Positions 34,537 to 42,636 of a stretch of 64,000 nucleotides of DNA are shown here, in pieces. A program made the translations under genes and the position numbers. Below the pieces are notes generated by a model that saw nothing but the letters and a program-made list of their open reading frames with translations, ran no database searches and was not told where the DNA came from. Source of the DNA: Palsa-504 sp963753225 (lineage in GTDB: Bacteria; Actinomycetota; Actinomycetes; Streptosporangiales; Streptosporangiaceae); contig CAVWBQ010000010.1 of assembly GCA_963753225.1 (NCBI GenBank), positions 62,001 to 126,000 of the forward strand, in the 5' to 3' direction. Each line of letters opens with the position of its first letter. Position 1 is the first letter of the stretch.

Positions 34537-34830
34537 ATGATCAGGCACGTGGTGATGTTCCGGTGGACCCCAGAGGCGACTGACGAGCAGAAGGAGCGCG
34601 TGGCGGCCGAGCTCAGCCGGCTGCCCGCGCTGCTGCCGGTGCTCCGCGCCTACCACATGGGCGCGGACCTGGGCGTCAACGAGGGCAACTTCGAGTGGGC
34701 CGCGGTGGCGGACTTCGACGACCTCGAGGGGTACCTGACCTACCGGGACAACCAGGAGCACCGGGCGATCATCGCGGAGTTCATCCGGCCGATCATCGCC
34801 GAGCGCGCCGCGGTGCAGTACGAGTTCTGA
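34537..34830 (+). CDS. Dabb-family (stress-responsive alpha/beta barrel) protein
   Basis: A 97-residue dimeric ferredoxin-like protein: IRHVVMFRWTPEATDEQKER, ADLGVNEGNFEWAAVADFDD, LEGYLTYRDNQEHRAIIAEF and a final RAAVQYEF. The Dabb fold acts as a monooxygenase-like or stress protein elsewhere. It lies 42 bp after bkdC in the same direction and may share its transcript. No catalytic role can be stated. Confidence 0.85.
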   Translation: MIRHVVMFRWTPEATDEQKERVAAELSRLPALLPVLRAYHMGADLGVNEGNFEWAAVADFDDLEGYLTYRDNQEHRAIIAEFIRPIIAERAAVQYEF

Positions 34831-34842
34831 GCGAGTTCTGAA

Positions 34843-36672
34843 CTAGAAGGCGCCCTCGGGCAGTTCCATCAGGTCCAGCGTGGTCTCCTCGGCAATCCTG
34901 CGCTCGACGGCCAGCCGGGGCAGCACGGTGGCGGCGAAGAAGCGGCCCGCGCTCAGCTTGCCCGTATAGAAGTCGCGGTCGGGATGACCGGCGCCGATCT
35001 CATCCAGCCTGCGCAGGGCGATCTCGGCGTGGGTCAGCAGCAGCCAGCCGATGACCAGGTCGCCCAGCGCCATCAGCAGCCGGGTCGTGTTCAGGCCCGC
35101 CTTGTAGATCTGTCCGGGCTGGTCCGCCGAACCCATCAGGAAGCCGGCCATGGCGCCCGCCATCGCCTCGACGTTCCCGGCCGCCTCGGCCAGCGCGGCC
35201 CGCTCGGCCTTGAGCCTGCCGTTGCCGCCCTCGGCGGCGGCGAACTCCTTGATCGTGCCGAGCAGCGCCCCGAGAGCCGTCCCGTTGTCCCGGATGATCT
35301 TGCGGAAGAACAGGTCGAGGCTCTGGATCCCGGTGGTTCCCTCGTACAGGCTGTCGATCTTCGCGTCCCTGATGTACTGCTCGATCGGGTAGTCCTGGAG
35401 GAACCCGGAGCCGCCGAGGGTCTGCAGGGACAGGGTGAGCATCTCATACGACCGTTCGGAGCCGACGCCCTTGACCAACGGCAGCAGCAGGTCGTTCAGG
35501 CCCGCGGCGGCCTCATCGGTCCGTCCCTGCGCGGCGGCGACCTGGAGGGTGTCCTGGATCGAGGCCGCGTAAAGCACCAGAGCCCGCATGCCCTCGACAT
35601 ACGCCTTCTGCAGCATCAGCATCCGGCGCACGTCGGGGTGAGCGATGATCGTCACCCGCGGCGCGGTCTTGTCCGTCATCTGGGTGAGGTCCGCGCCCTG
35701 GACCCGGTTCCTGGCGAAGTCGAGCGCGTTCAGGTAGCCGGTGGACAAGGTGGCGATGGCCTTGGTGCCGACCATCATCCGGGCGTCCTCGATGACCATG
35801 AACATCTGCCTGATGCCGTCGTGCACGCCGCCGACCAGGGTGCCGACCGCGGGCTGACCGGCGCCGAACGTCACCTCGCAGGTGGTGGAGGCCTTCAGGC
35901 CCATCTTGTGCTCGACGTTCGTGATCATGACACCGTTCCGCTCGCCCAGCGACCCGTCCTCGTTGACCAGGTACTTGGGCACGAGGAACATGGACAGGCC
36001 CTTGGTGCCCGGTCCGTGGCCCTCCGGCCGGGCCAGCACGAGGTGGAAGATATTGTCCGCCAGATCGTGCTCGGCGCTGGTGATGAAGCGCTTGACCCCC
36101 TCGAGGTGCCAGGTCCCGTCGGGCTGCTCGATCGCCCGGGTCCGGCCCGCGCCGACGTCGGAGCCGGCGTCGGGCTCGGTCAGCACCATGGTGGCGCCCC
36201 ACTCGCGCTCGATGGCCTGCTCGGCGAACCTCTTCTGCCCGGGCGTGCCGAGGTCCCACAGCACCCGGGCCATGGTGTGCCCGCTGGTGTACATCCAGAT
36301 CGCCGGGTTGGAGCCGAGGATCAGCTCGGCCATGGCCCAGTTCAGCGACCTTGGCGCCTCGGTCCCGCCCAGTTCGGCGGGCAGCGACAGCCGGAACCAT
36401 TCGGCGTCCATGAAGGCGCGGTAGGACTTGCGCAGCGACTCGGGGATCCGCACCGAGTGCGTGGCAGGGTCGAACACCGGCGGGTTCCGGTCGGCGTCGG
36501 CGAACGACTCGGCCAGCGGGCCGGTCGCCATCCGCTCAAGCTCGCCGAGGATGCCGCGGACGGTCTCCTCGTCGAGTTCGTCGTACGGCGGCTGGCCGAG
36601 CAGGTCCTGGCGCCGCAGCACCTCGAACAGGTTGAACTGGATGTCCCGCAGGTTGCTCTTGTAGTGGCTCAT
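34843..36672 (-). CDS. long acyl-CoA dehydrogenase (acetyl-CoA-DH-like C-terminus)
   Basis: A 609-residue member of the long acyl-CoA dehydrogenase class (YdiO/FadE12-like), larger than the 380-residue form. FAD-binding signature ATMVLTEPDAGSDVGAGRTR, catalytic Glu in DSLYEGTTGIQSLDLFFRK, and a helical C-terminal extension of about 130 residues with ERRIAEETTL near the end. Long members often oxidise long-chain or unusual acyl-CoAs. It sits convergent with the bkd/Dabb unit and divergent from the CbiX-like gene. A TACC/GGTA dyad in its promoter may be a TetR-type fatty-acid operator. Confidence 0.92.
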   Translation of the reverse strand: MSHYKSNLRDIQFNLFEVLRRQDLLGQPPYDELDEETVRGILGELERMATGPLAESFADADRNPPVFDPATHSVRIPESLRKSYRAFMDAEWFRLSLPAELGGTEAPRSLNWAMAELILGSNPAIWMYTSGHTMARVLWDLGTPGQKRFAEQAIEREWGATMVLTEPDAGSDVGAGRTRAIEQPDGTWHLEGVKRFITSAEHDLADNIFHLVLARPEGHGPGTKGLSMFLVPKYLVNEDGSLGERNGVMITNVEHKMGLKASTTCEVTFGAGQPAVGTLVGGVHDGIRQMFMVIEDARMMVGTKAIATLSTGYLNALDFARNRVQGADLTQMTDKTAPRVTIIAHPDVRRMLMLQKAYVEGMRALVLYAASIQDTLQVAAAQGRTDEAAAGLNDLLLPLVKGVGSERSYEMLTLSLQTLGGSGFLQDYPIEQYIRDAKIDSLYEGTTGIQSLDLFFRKIIRDNGTALGALLGTIKEFAAAEGGNGRLKAERAALAEAAGNVEAMAGAMAGFLMGSADQPGQIYKAGLNTTRLLMALGDLVIGWLLLTHAEIALRRLDEIGAGHPDRDFYTGKLSAGRFFAATVLPRLAVERRIAEETTLDLMELPEGAF

Positions 36673-36734
36673 CGCTGCACCGCCGTCTAACCGGGCCGTC
36701 TCACTGGCACGTTTACCCTGTACGAGACCTATGC

Positions 36735-36746
36735 TACCGGCTGGTA
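36735..36746. promoter_or_regulatory. TACC-N4-GGTA dyad upstream of the acyl-CoA dehydrogenase
   Basis: TACCGGCTGGTA lies 63 bp before the acyl-CoA dehydrogenase start (minus strand). Short TACC/GGTA dyads are used by some TetR regulators of fatty-acid genes. The site is short, so chance cannot be excluded. Confidence 0.3.
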
Positions 36747-36877
36747 ACTAATCCGACGAGCGCGGGCCTGGTGTTTACGACGGGGACACAAATGAACGCG
36801 CGCGTCACTTCTGGCCGCATGTCCCATTTTTAGGGTTTTCACATATTGTTGATCACCGGCGACTACGCTTCCGCTAT

Positions 36878-37993
36878 GTGACAGACGTTCGCGACTCCTC
36901 GCCGGGCCTGCCCGCGCGAGGACAGGACTCGAACGTACCGTCGGAAACGCCGTCGCTGCAGGGGACGGGACGGGGAGCGATGCCGCCGCAAGGTCAATTC
37001 TCCGCCGGATCAGGTTCACAGGGAGCCGATTTCCCTGGTTATGGTCAGCCGGACAGCGAGGCGCTGGCCCGCAGGCAGCCGGCCCCGGGTTCTCATCCGC
37101 GTCAGCCGGGCTCGCCGCCCAGCCGGACGCCGGCCAGGCTGGTCGCACCCGGTGGCCGTCACCGGCGCGCGATGCCCGCTAGCCTCCCCGAGAGCGCCCC
37201 GGCCCTGGTCCTCGCGGTTCCCGACGCCGGCGAAGACGGGCTGGCCGGCGTGACCGCCGAGATCGCGACCGTGCTCCGGGTGGACAACCCGGCCCTGGAT
37301 GTGCGCACGGCGCGGATCGAGGCCGGCGGCCGCGGCGACCCGGCCGGGATCCGGGCGGTGCTGGCCGAAGCAGCGGCCAGGCGGCCGGCCGGAGCCCCTT
37401 CGGCCGTGGTGATACCGCAGGTCGTGACGCCGCACCCGGCTAGCATCCGGGCGGTGCGGGAGGCCATCACCGCCAGCGGGGTCAACGCGCACATCGGCGA
37501 GGTATTCAACACCAACGCGCTGCTGGCCGAGGCGCTGCACCACCGGCTCGCCGACGCCGGGCTGGCCCGGGCCGACCGGGTGCGCATGTTCAGCATCACG
37601 ACCTCGGCCGACGGCATCATCCTGGCCACCGTGGGCGGAGAGGAACCGGTCGGCACCGCCAGCGTCACCGCCTTCCTGCTCGCGGCGCGGCTCGCGCTCC
37701 CGGTGATGGCCGCCTCGATGGACGCCAAGCCTTCCATCGAGGACGCGGCGGCCCAGCTCCACGGCATGGGCGTGACCAGGATCGCCCTGGCCCCGTGCGT
37801 CATCGGGCCGGAGGCCGACCAGGCCGTCATCGCGGAAGCCGCCATGGTGATCGGCGCCAAGTACTGCGCGCCGCTCGGGGTGCACGGCAACGTGGTCAAG
37901 CTGATCTCGTCCGCCTACGGCCAGGTGCTCAACCAGCTGAGGCCCGCGGGACCCGACGCGCCGGTCAGCCCGCCGGGCGGACGGCACCGATAA
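36878..37993 (+). CDS. CbiX/sirohydrochlorin-chelatase-like protein with disordered N-terminus
   Basis: A 371-residue protein. The first 105 residues are Gly/Pro/Gln/Ser-rich and probably disordered. The rest is a two-half chelatase-like fold: APALVLAVPDAGEDGLAGVT, DPAGIRAVLAEAAARRPAGA, VVIPQVVTPHPASIRAVREA, then ALLAEALHHRLADAGLARAD, VMAASMDAKPSIEDAAAQLH and KYCAPLGVHGNVVKLI. Actinobacteria have a gene of this kind near bkd and NlpC/P60 genes. The histidines expected for metal chelation are only partly present, so a true chelatase activity is doubtful. No Shine-Dalgarno precedes the GTG, so translation may be leaderless. Confidence 0.7.
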   Translation: MTDVRDSSPGLPARGQDSNVPSETPSLQGTGRGAMPPQGQFSAGSGSQGADFPGYGQPDSEALARRQPAPGSHPRQPGSPPSRTPARLVAPGGRHRRAMPASLPESAPALVLAVPDAGEDGLAGVTAEIATVLRVDNPALDVRTARIEAGGRGDPAGIRAVLAEAAARRPAGAPSAVVIPQVVTPHPASIRAVREAITASGVNAHIGEVFNTNALLAEALHHRLADAGLARADRVRMFSITTSADGIILATVGGEEPVGTASVTAFLLAARLALPVMAASMDAKPSIEDAAAQLHGMGVTRIALAPCVIGPEADQAVIAEAAMVIGAKYCAPLGVHGNVVKLISSAYGQVLNQLRPAGPDAPVSPPGGRHR

Positions 37994-39389
37994 GCCCGCC
38001 GGGCGCGTAGATGCTGTCGATGCGGACGAATGCGCCGGTAAAAGGCGCGTTCACCATCATGCCGTTGCCGATGTAGATGGCGACGTGGTGGATCGTGCTC
38101 GGGTCGGACGTGTTCGTGGCGTAGAAGAGCAGGTCACCGCGCTGTAGCTGGCTGAGAGGCACGTGCGGTCCCTCTTGCCACTGGTACCCGGTGTAATGCA
38201 GGAGCTGGACGCCCGCGTGCGCCCACGCCACCATGGTCAGCCCCGAGCAGTCGTAGGTGCCCGGACCGGCCCCGCCCCACTGGTAGGGCTTGCCCAGCTG
38301 GGTCAGCGCCCAGTTGGCTGCGATGTCGCCCTGGCTGGCCGAGGCGCCCGAACCCCACGCCCAGCTGGGTACCTGGCTCGAGCCAGACGGCCCGCCGGCC
38401 GCTGCGGCGGCCCGTTCGGCGGCCTGCGCGGCCTGTGCGGCCAGCGCCGCCTGCCTGGCCGCCTTCAGCGACGACGCCTTCGACTGTGCCGCGGCCAGCT
38501 CGCCGGCCAGCTTGTTCCGCTTGCCCCGCGTCCGCTTCACGAACGCCTGCTGCCTGGACACCGCGGCCTGGATGGCCACCTTGAGGTCGTTCGCCTCCTG
38601 CAGGTCGGCCTGCCTGGCCACCAGCAGCTTGTGCGCTTGCGCCCGGAACACCCTGGCTACCGCGTCGGCGGCCTGGTTTGCGGCCAGGATCTCGGTACCG
38701 GACTCGGCCAGGGCCTGGCCCATCCCGACCTGCCGCAGGTAGGCCTGCGGACCGTCGGCGTCGCCGAGCATGGCCGTCACCGGGCTGAAGCCGCCACCGG
38801 ACTCGAACTGCTGGGCGGCCATGCGGGCCACCCGCAGCCGGCTGGCGGCCTGCTGCCGTTCCGCCTGGTGGAGCCTGGCCGCGGTGACCGCCTGCGCCGA
38901 CGCGGCCCGCTGCTCGTTCACCTGGGCCTGGTCGTAGCGCTCGATCAGCACCTCGGCCTGGGTCTGCAGCCTGGTGAGCGCCGCGCTGGCGCCGGACAGC
39001 TTGCCCTCCTCGGTGCCGAGCGCCGCCTGATGCTGCCGCACCTGGTTCTCGGCCGCGTTGATCTGGGCCTGACTGGGCGGCTTGGGATGGCCATCCAGCC
39101 GCGGCCGAGCCTGGGCGGTGGCCGGCGGGCTGAGCGCCACGATCAAGCCGCACCCCACCACCACGCGCAAGCTGGCGTGTCTGCCGAGCCTGTTCTTACC
39201 CCTGCCCCTATTTTCCCGTGTCCTGCCCCCAGCGCCCCGTGCATCCCTCAAGCCCCTGCCACCCCCGGATCCCCACCCGTCACACTCCCCATGTTCCCGG
39301 CTACTAAGAGTAGTTATCCTCTTGCGTAATGTGATGTTAGTCTCGTCGCTATTGCCGCCAGGGCAAGGCAGGAATGTGATCCCGAGCAC
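37965..39389 (-). CDS. secreted NlpC/P60 peptidoglycan hydrolase
   Basis: The final 115 residues are an NlpC/P60 cysteine peptidase: Cys in TYDCSGLTMVAWAHAGVQLL, His in HHVAIYIGNGMMVNAP, and RGDLLFYATNTSDPSTIHH. Before it lie about 230 residues of coiled coil (AENQVRQHQAALGTEEGKLS, KASSLKAARQAALAAQAAQ), as in RipA/SagA-type hydrolases. A signal peptide LRVVVGCGLIVALSPPATAQ-A is clear, but the start codon is not: the first ATG lies 75 residues further upstream and no well-placed ribosome site is visible. A TTG near 39254 is one possibility. It cleaves stem peptides in cell division or development. The gene is divergent from crp and overlaps the 3' end of the CbiX-like gene by 29 bp. Confidence 0.85.
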   Translation of the reverse strand: MLGITFLPCPGGNSDETNITLRKRITTLSSREHGECDGWGSGGGRGLRDARGAGGRTRENRGRGKNRLGRHASLRVVVGCGLIVALSPPATAQARPRLDGHPKPPSQAQINAAENQVRQHQAALGTEEGKLSGASAALTRLQTQAEVLIERYDQAQVNEQRAASAQAVTAARLHQAERQQAASRLRVARMAAQQFESGGGFSPVTAMLGDADGPQAYLRQVGMGQALAESGTEILAANQAADAVARVFRAQAHKLLVARQADLQEANDLKVAIQAAVSRQQAFVKRTRGKRNKLAGELAAAQSKASSLKAARQAALAAQAAQAAERAAAAAGGPSGSSQVPSWAWGSGASASQGDIAANWALTQLGKPYQWGGAGPGTYDCSGLTMVAWAHAGVQLLHYTGYQWQEGPHVPLSQLQRGDLLFYATNTSDPSTIHHVAIYIGNGMMVNAPFTGAFVRIDSIYAPGGLIGAVRPAG

Positions 39390-39491
39390 ATCTGTTCGTG
39401 CGAATGATTCACTTAGAGGGCACGGCCAGGGCTATCGCTGGCCCGGCCCGCTGGCTGCGGTCAGCGGCGGAAAGGCTGGCAAGGAGGATCG
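39390..39491. promoter_or_regulatory. divergent promoter region, NlpC/P60 and crp
   Basis: The space between the two divergent genes includes AAGGAGG (39480-39486), the ribosome site of crp. I looked for the c-di-AMP (ydaO) riboswitch that often precedes actinobacterial cell-wall hydrolase genes and did not see its conserved blocks. Confidence 0.4.
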
Positions 39492-40175
39492 GTGGAGGAC
39501 GCCGAAGTTGTGCTCAGGCGGGCACCACTTTTCGAAGGGCTCGACGAGGATAGCGCACGGGCGCTCCGGCGGCAGATGTCTGACGTCAAGCTGTCCCGGG
39601 GCGAGCACCTCTTCCTGGAGGGACAGGACGGCGACCGGCTGTACGTGGTGCTGGAAGGCAAGATGAAGCTCACCCGGGCGGCGGCCGACGGCCGGGAGAA
39701 CCTGATCAGCGTGATCGGGCCGGGCGAGATGTTCGGCGAGCTGTCGCTGTTCGACCCGCGGCCGCGGACCTCGTCGGCCAGCGCGGTCACCGACGCGACG
39801 CTCGCGGCGCTCGCCCATGACACGCTGCGCTCCTGGCTGCTCGAGCGCCCGGACGTTTCCATGCACATGCTGCAGGCGCTGGCCCGGCGGCTGCGCCGGG
39901 CCAACGACGTCGTGGCCGACCTGGTCTTCACCGACGTCCCCGGGCGGGTGGCGAAGAACCTGCTCGACCTGGCGGCCCGGTTCGGCGTGCAGGAACGCGA
40001 CGGGCTGCACGTCCATCACGACCTGACCCAGGAGGAGCTGGCTCAGCTGGTCGGAGCGTCACGGGAGACGGTTAACAAAGCCCTGGCGGACTTCGCCGCC
40101 CGCGGCTGGCTGCAGATTTCGGCCCGTTCGGTACTCATCCTGGACACCGACCGCCTGCGCAAGCGCGCCCGCTAG
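39492..40175 (+). CDS. crp: Crp/Fnr-family transcriptional regulator
   Basis: A 227-residue cyclic-nucleotide-type regulator. Residues 10-125 form the cNMP-binding beta roll with GEHLFLEGQDGDRLYVVLEG and the phosphate cassette FGELSLFDPRPRTSSASAV, where the Arg and Ser/Thr needed for cAMP binding are present. The C-terminal winged helix has LTQEELAQLVGASRETVNKA. It is close to Streptomyces Crp and Mycobacterium Crp (Rv3676). In Streptomyces Crp controls germination and secondary metabolism. AAGGAGG precedes GTG at 7 bp. Neighbours MBL, NUDIX and RidA match the remembered crp neighbourhood. Confidence 0.93.
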   Translation: MEDAEVVLRRAPLFEGLDEDSARALRRQMSDVKLSRGEHLFLEGQDGDRLYVVLEGKMKLTRAAADGRENLISVIGPGEMFGELSLFDPRPRTSSASAVTDATLAALAHDTLRSWLLERPDVSMHMLQALARRLRRANDVVADLVFTDVPGRVAKNLLDLAARFGVQERDGLHVHHDLTQEELAQLVGASRETVNKALADFAARGWLQISARSVLILDTDRLRKRAR

Positions 40176-40226
40176 CAAGCCCGGCCCCGGCGCGCCCGCC
40201 CGGCGCACCCCGGGAGTGCGCCACTT

Positions 40227-40279
40227 CATGATCGCGGGCAGTTTGCGGTGTTATGTGACCGAAACTGCCCGCGATCATG
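40227..40279. terminator. bidirectional 18-bp perfect hairpin
   Basis: 40227-40244 is the exact reverse complement of 40262-40279 with a 17-nt loop. It lies between the convergent crp and MBL genes, and the MBL stop codon (40275-40277) is inside the stem. There is no T tract. Confidence 0.8.
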
Positions 40280-41084
40280 GTTCGGAGTCGGCGAGGTAGT
40301 CGAGCTGGGCGCGGACCGACCACTCGGCGGCCGGCCAGACCGACGGGTCGACGTCGGTGTAGATCATGGCGACGATCTCGGCGGGGGTCTTCGCGCCCGC
40401 GGCGAGGGCGGACCGGACCTGGTCCAGCCGTTCCCGCCGGTGCGACAGGTAGTAGTCGAGCGTTCCCAGCGGGTCGGTGAGCATCGGCCCGTGACCGGGA
40501 AGCAGCAGGCCGACCTCGCGGGCTCCGGCCAGGTCACGCAGCTGGGCCAGGCTGCGCAGGTAATCAGCGAGGCTCCCGTCGCCGGCGATGACCGTGGTGC
40601 CGCGGCCGAGTACCGTGTCGCCGGTGAAGAGCGCGCCGTCCGCGGGCAGCAGCAGGCACACCGAATCGGCGGAGTGGCCAGGGCTGGCCACGACCCGGAG
40701 CTCGCAGCCGGCCGCGGTGACCACGTCGCCGTCCGCGAGCCCCTCCGGGTCTCCGGGTCCCAGTCGGTGCCCTGGGTCGGCCGCCTGCACCGGCGCCCCG
40801 GTCAGCCCGGCGAACCGCGCCGCCCCGGCGGAATGATCCGGGTGACCGTGCGTCAGCAGGATCTTCGCCACCTGGCGGTCGCCCGCGACCGCCTCGGCGT
40901 GCACCCGGCGCAGGTGGTCCCCGTCGTCGGGCCCGGGGTCCACCACCACGACGGAGGACGAGCCCGGCTCGGCGATCAGCCAGGTGTTGGTGCCGTCCAG
41001 CGTCATCGGCGACGGGTTCGGCGCCAGCAGGCAGGTCGCCCGCGGCGTGCGGAACCCGTCGATACCCGGCGTCACCGTGGTCAC
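40275..41084 (-). CDS. MBL-fold metallo-hydrolase (lactamase/glyoxalase type)
   Basis: A 269-residue beta-lactamase-fold hydrolase. The metal motif THGHPDHSAGA (HxHxDH), then PGHSADSVCLLLP, LFTGDTVLGRG and LLPGHGPM give all zinc ligands. The C-terminal helical part (RRERLDQVRSALAAGAKTPA) is typical of the LACTB2-like group, endonuclease or thioesterase-type enzymes next to crp in actinobacteria. GTG at 41084 overlaps the NUDIX stop. Confidence 0.9.
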   Translation of the reverse strand: MTTVTPGIDGFRTPRATCLLAPNPSPMTLDGTNTWLIAEPGSSSVVVVDPGPDDGDHLRRVHAEAVAGDRQVAKILLTHGHPDHSAGAARFAGLTGAPVQAADPGHRLGPGDPEGLADGDVVTAAGCELRVVASPGHSADSVCLLLPADGALFTGDTVLGRGTTVIAGDGSLADYLRSLAQLRDLAGAREVGLLLPGHGPMLTDPLGTLDYYLSHRRERLDQVRSALAAGAKTPAEIVAMIYTDVDPSVWPAAEWSVRAQLDYLADSEP

Positions 41085-41989
41085 CGGTTTTCCCGCTCCC
41101 GGCCGGCCTGGGACCCGGCCTGGGACCCGGTCTGAGGCCCGGTGTGGGGCAGGGCCAGCCGCACCCGCCCGTCCTCGACGATCACCTTGGGCAGCCGCGG
41201 CGTGATGACCTGGCGGCGGGCCAGGATCGCGGGTACATCGAGATGCCCGGCGAGCTCGCCCAGGGTCACCTCGGTGGGCGGCAGCAGGGTCATCTGGCCG
41301 GCCCGGGCGGCCTCCAGCGCCGACGCGGGCCGCAGCCAGGCGCCCGACTCGGACTCCCCGGGGTCCGCGTGACCCTCCGGCGCCGCCGTGGCCTCCTGCC
41401 CGGGCGGCAGGGCGGCGGCGAAGAACCAGGTGTCGAAGCGCCGCGGCGAGGCCTCCGGCGTGATCCAGCGGGCCCACGGGGTCAGCAGGTCGGTGCGCAG
41501 GACCAGGCCCCGGCGGCCGAGCACCTCGGCGAGCGAGGCGGACCCGGCCAGCAGGGCGTGCCGGTCGGCGGCCAGCACGGCGCTGTCGCTAATCAGGTCG
41601 TCGTGCGATGCTCCGGCCAGCAGCACGCCGGACTCCTCGAACGTCTCCCGGACCGCGGCGCTCACCAGCGCCCGGGCGCGGTCCGGCGGCACGTCGAGCA
41701 GGGCAGCGAACTCGGCCGGGCCGGGCCCGGCCCACCCGACGCCGGGATCCGTGTCGCGCGCGTCCACCGAACCACCGGGAAACACGTACGCTCCCGGCGC
41801 GAAGTCGAGTTCGGCGGTGCGGCGCAGCAGGAATGCCTCGACCCCGGATGCGTCCTGACGGAGCAGGATCACCGTGGCGGCGTCGCGCGGAACGGCCGGC
41901 GCGAGCCGCCCGTCGGCGATCTCGCGGGCCCGGTCGGCCAGCCCGCGCGGCACCACCGGGCCCGAACCCGTCATCCGGGGCTCGTTCAT
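41081..41989 (-). CDS. NUDIX hydrolase
   Basis: A 302-residue NUDIX protein. A nudix box is readable around AAVRETFEESGVLLAG, with the expected REUxEE core. The box lies later than usual because of an insertion (DARDTDPGVGWAGPGPAEFA) between the GG and the helix, as in the larger NUDT19-like (CoA-hydrolysing) group. The C-terminus carries a 12-bp repeat (41105-41140) giving GPQTGSQAGSQAG. The ATG at 41989 or the internal MTGSGP may be used. Substrate unknown; a CoA or acyl-CoA is plausible. Confidence 0.83.
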   Translation of the reverse strand: MNEPRMTGSGPVVPRGLADRAREIADGRLAPAVPRDAATVILLRQDASGVEAFLLRRTAELDFAPGAYVFPGGSVDARDTDPGVGWAGPGPAEFAALLDVPPDRARALVSAAVRETFEESGVLLAGASHDDLISDSAVLAADRHALLAGSASLAEVLGRRGLVLRTDLLTPWARWITPEASPRRFDTWFFAAALPPGQEATAAPEGHADPGESESGAWLRPASALEAARAGQMTLLPPTEVTLGELAGHLDVPAILARRQVITPRLPKVIVEDGRVRLALPHTGPQTGSQAGSQAGRERENR

Positions 41990-42010
41990 CGCTGCGGCCT
42001 CACCGGCGGC

Positions 42011-42475
42011 TCAGTCGCGGACTTCGGCGATCAGCTCGACCTCCACCGGCGAGTTCAGCGGTAGCTCGGCCACGCCGATCGCGCTGCGAGCGTGCCTGCC
42101 GTCCTCACCGAACACCTCGATGAGCAGCTCGCTCGCCCCGTTGATCACCTGCGGCTGGCCGCTGAAGCCGGGCGCGCTGGCCACGAAGCCGACGACCTTC
42201 ACGATGCGCCGGATGTTCTCCAGGCCGCCGGCCGCGGACGCCGCGGCCGCGATCGCGTTCAGCGCACAGGTACGAGCCATCCGGGCCGCGTCCTCGGTGC
42301 TGACCTCGGCTCCGACCTTGCCGGTGCCGGCCAGTTTCCCGTCCGTCACCGGCACCTGCCCGGAGACGTACACGTACGGTCCTGTCCGCAGGGCCGGCAC
42401 GTAGGCGGCGACCGGGGGTGTCACCGGCGGCAGCGCCAGCCCCAGGGCGGCCAGCCGCTCGGCCGGGCCGCTCAT
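42011..42475 (-). CDS. RidA-family enamine/imine deaminase
   Basis: A 154-residue RidA (YjgF/YER057c) protein: RTGPYVYVSGQVPVTDGKLA, GKVGAEVSTEDAARMARTCA, VKVVGFVASAPGFSGQPQVI and the C-terminal HARSAIGVAELPLNSPVEVE. The arginine binding the substrate carboxylate is R in HARSAIG. Deaminates reactive enamines from PLP enzymes. Its ATG overlaps the stop of the DUF4177 gene. Confidence 0.93.
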   Translation of the reverse strand: MSGPAERLAALGLALPPVTPPVAAYVPALRTGPYVYVSGQVPVTDGKLAGTGKVGAEVSTEDAARMARTCALNAIAAAASAAGGLENIRRIVKVVGFVASAPGFSGQPQVINGASELLIEVFGEDGRHARSAIGVAELPLNSPVEVELIAEVRD

Positions 42476-42627
42476 GGCTTCTCCCGCTTCATGTAGGCGA
42501 CGAGCTGCTCGGAGTTGGGGCCGGGGATGACCGCCACCAGCTCCCACCCGTCGTCGCCCCAGTTGTCCAGGATCTGCTTGGTCGCGTGCACGAGCAAGGG
42601 CACCGTCGCGTACTCCCACTTTGGCAT
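42472..42627 (-). CDS. DUF4177-type 51-residue protein
   Basis: A 51-residue protein: MPKWEYATVPLLVHATKQIL, then NWGDDGWELVAVIPGPNSEQ and VAYMKREKP. WEY at the start and DGWELV in the middle are the DUF4177 signature. The stop overlaps RidA by ATGA, so the two are co-translated. Its short length makes it easy to miss. No biochemical role is known. In Streptomyces a gene of this kind lies in the same place, as I recall. Confidence 0.85.
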   Translation of the reverse strand: MPKWEYATVPLLVHATKQILDNWGDDGWELVAVIPGPNSEQLVAYMKREKP

Positions 42628-42636
42628 GGACTGACC

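Noticed and set aside
39330..39491. c-di-AMP (ydaO/yuaA) riboswitch before the NlpC/P60 gene
   Set aside because: Such a switch is common before these genes in actinobacteria, but the conserved stem blocks could not be found on either strand here.
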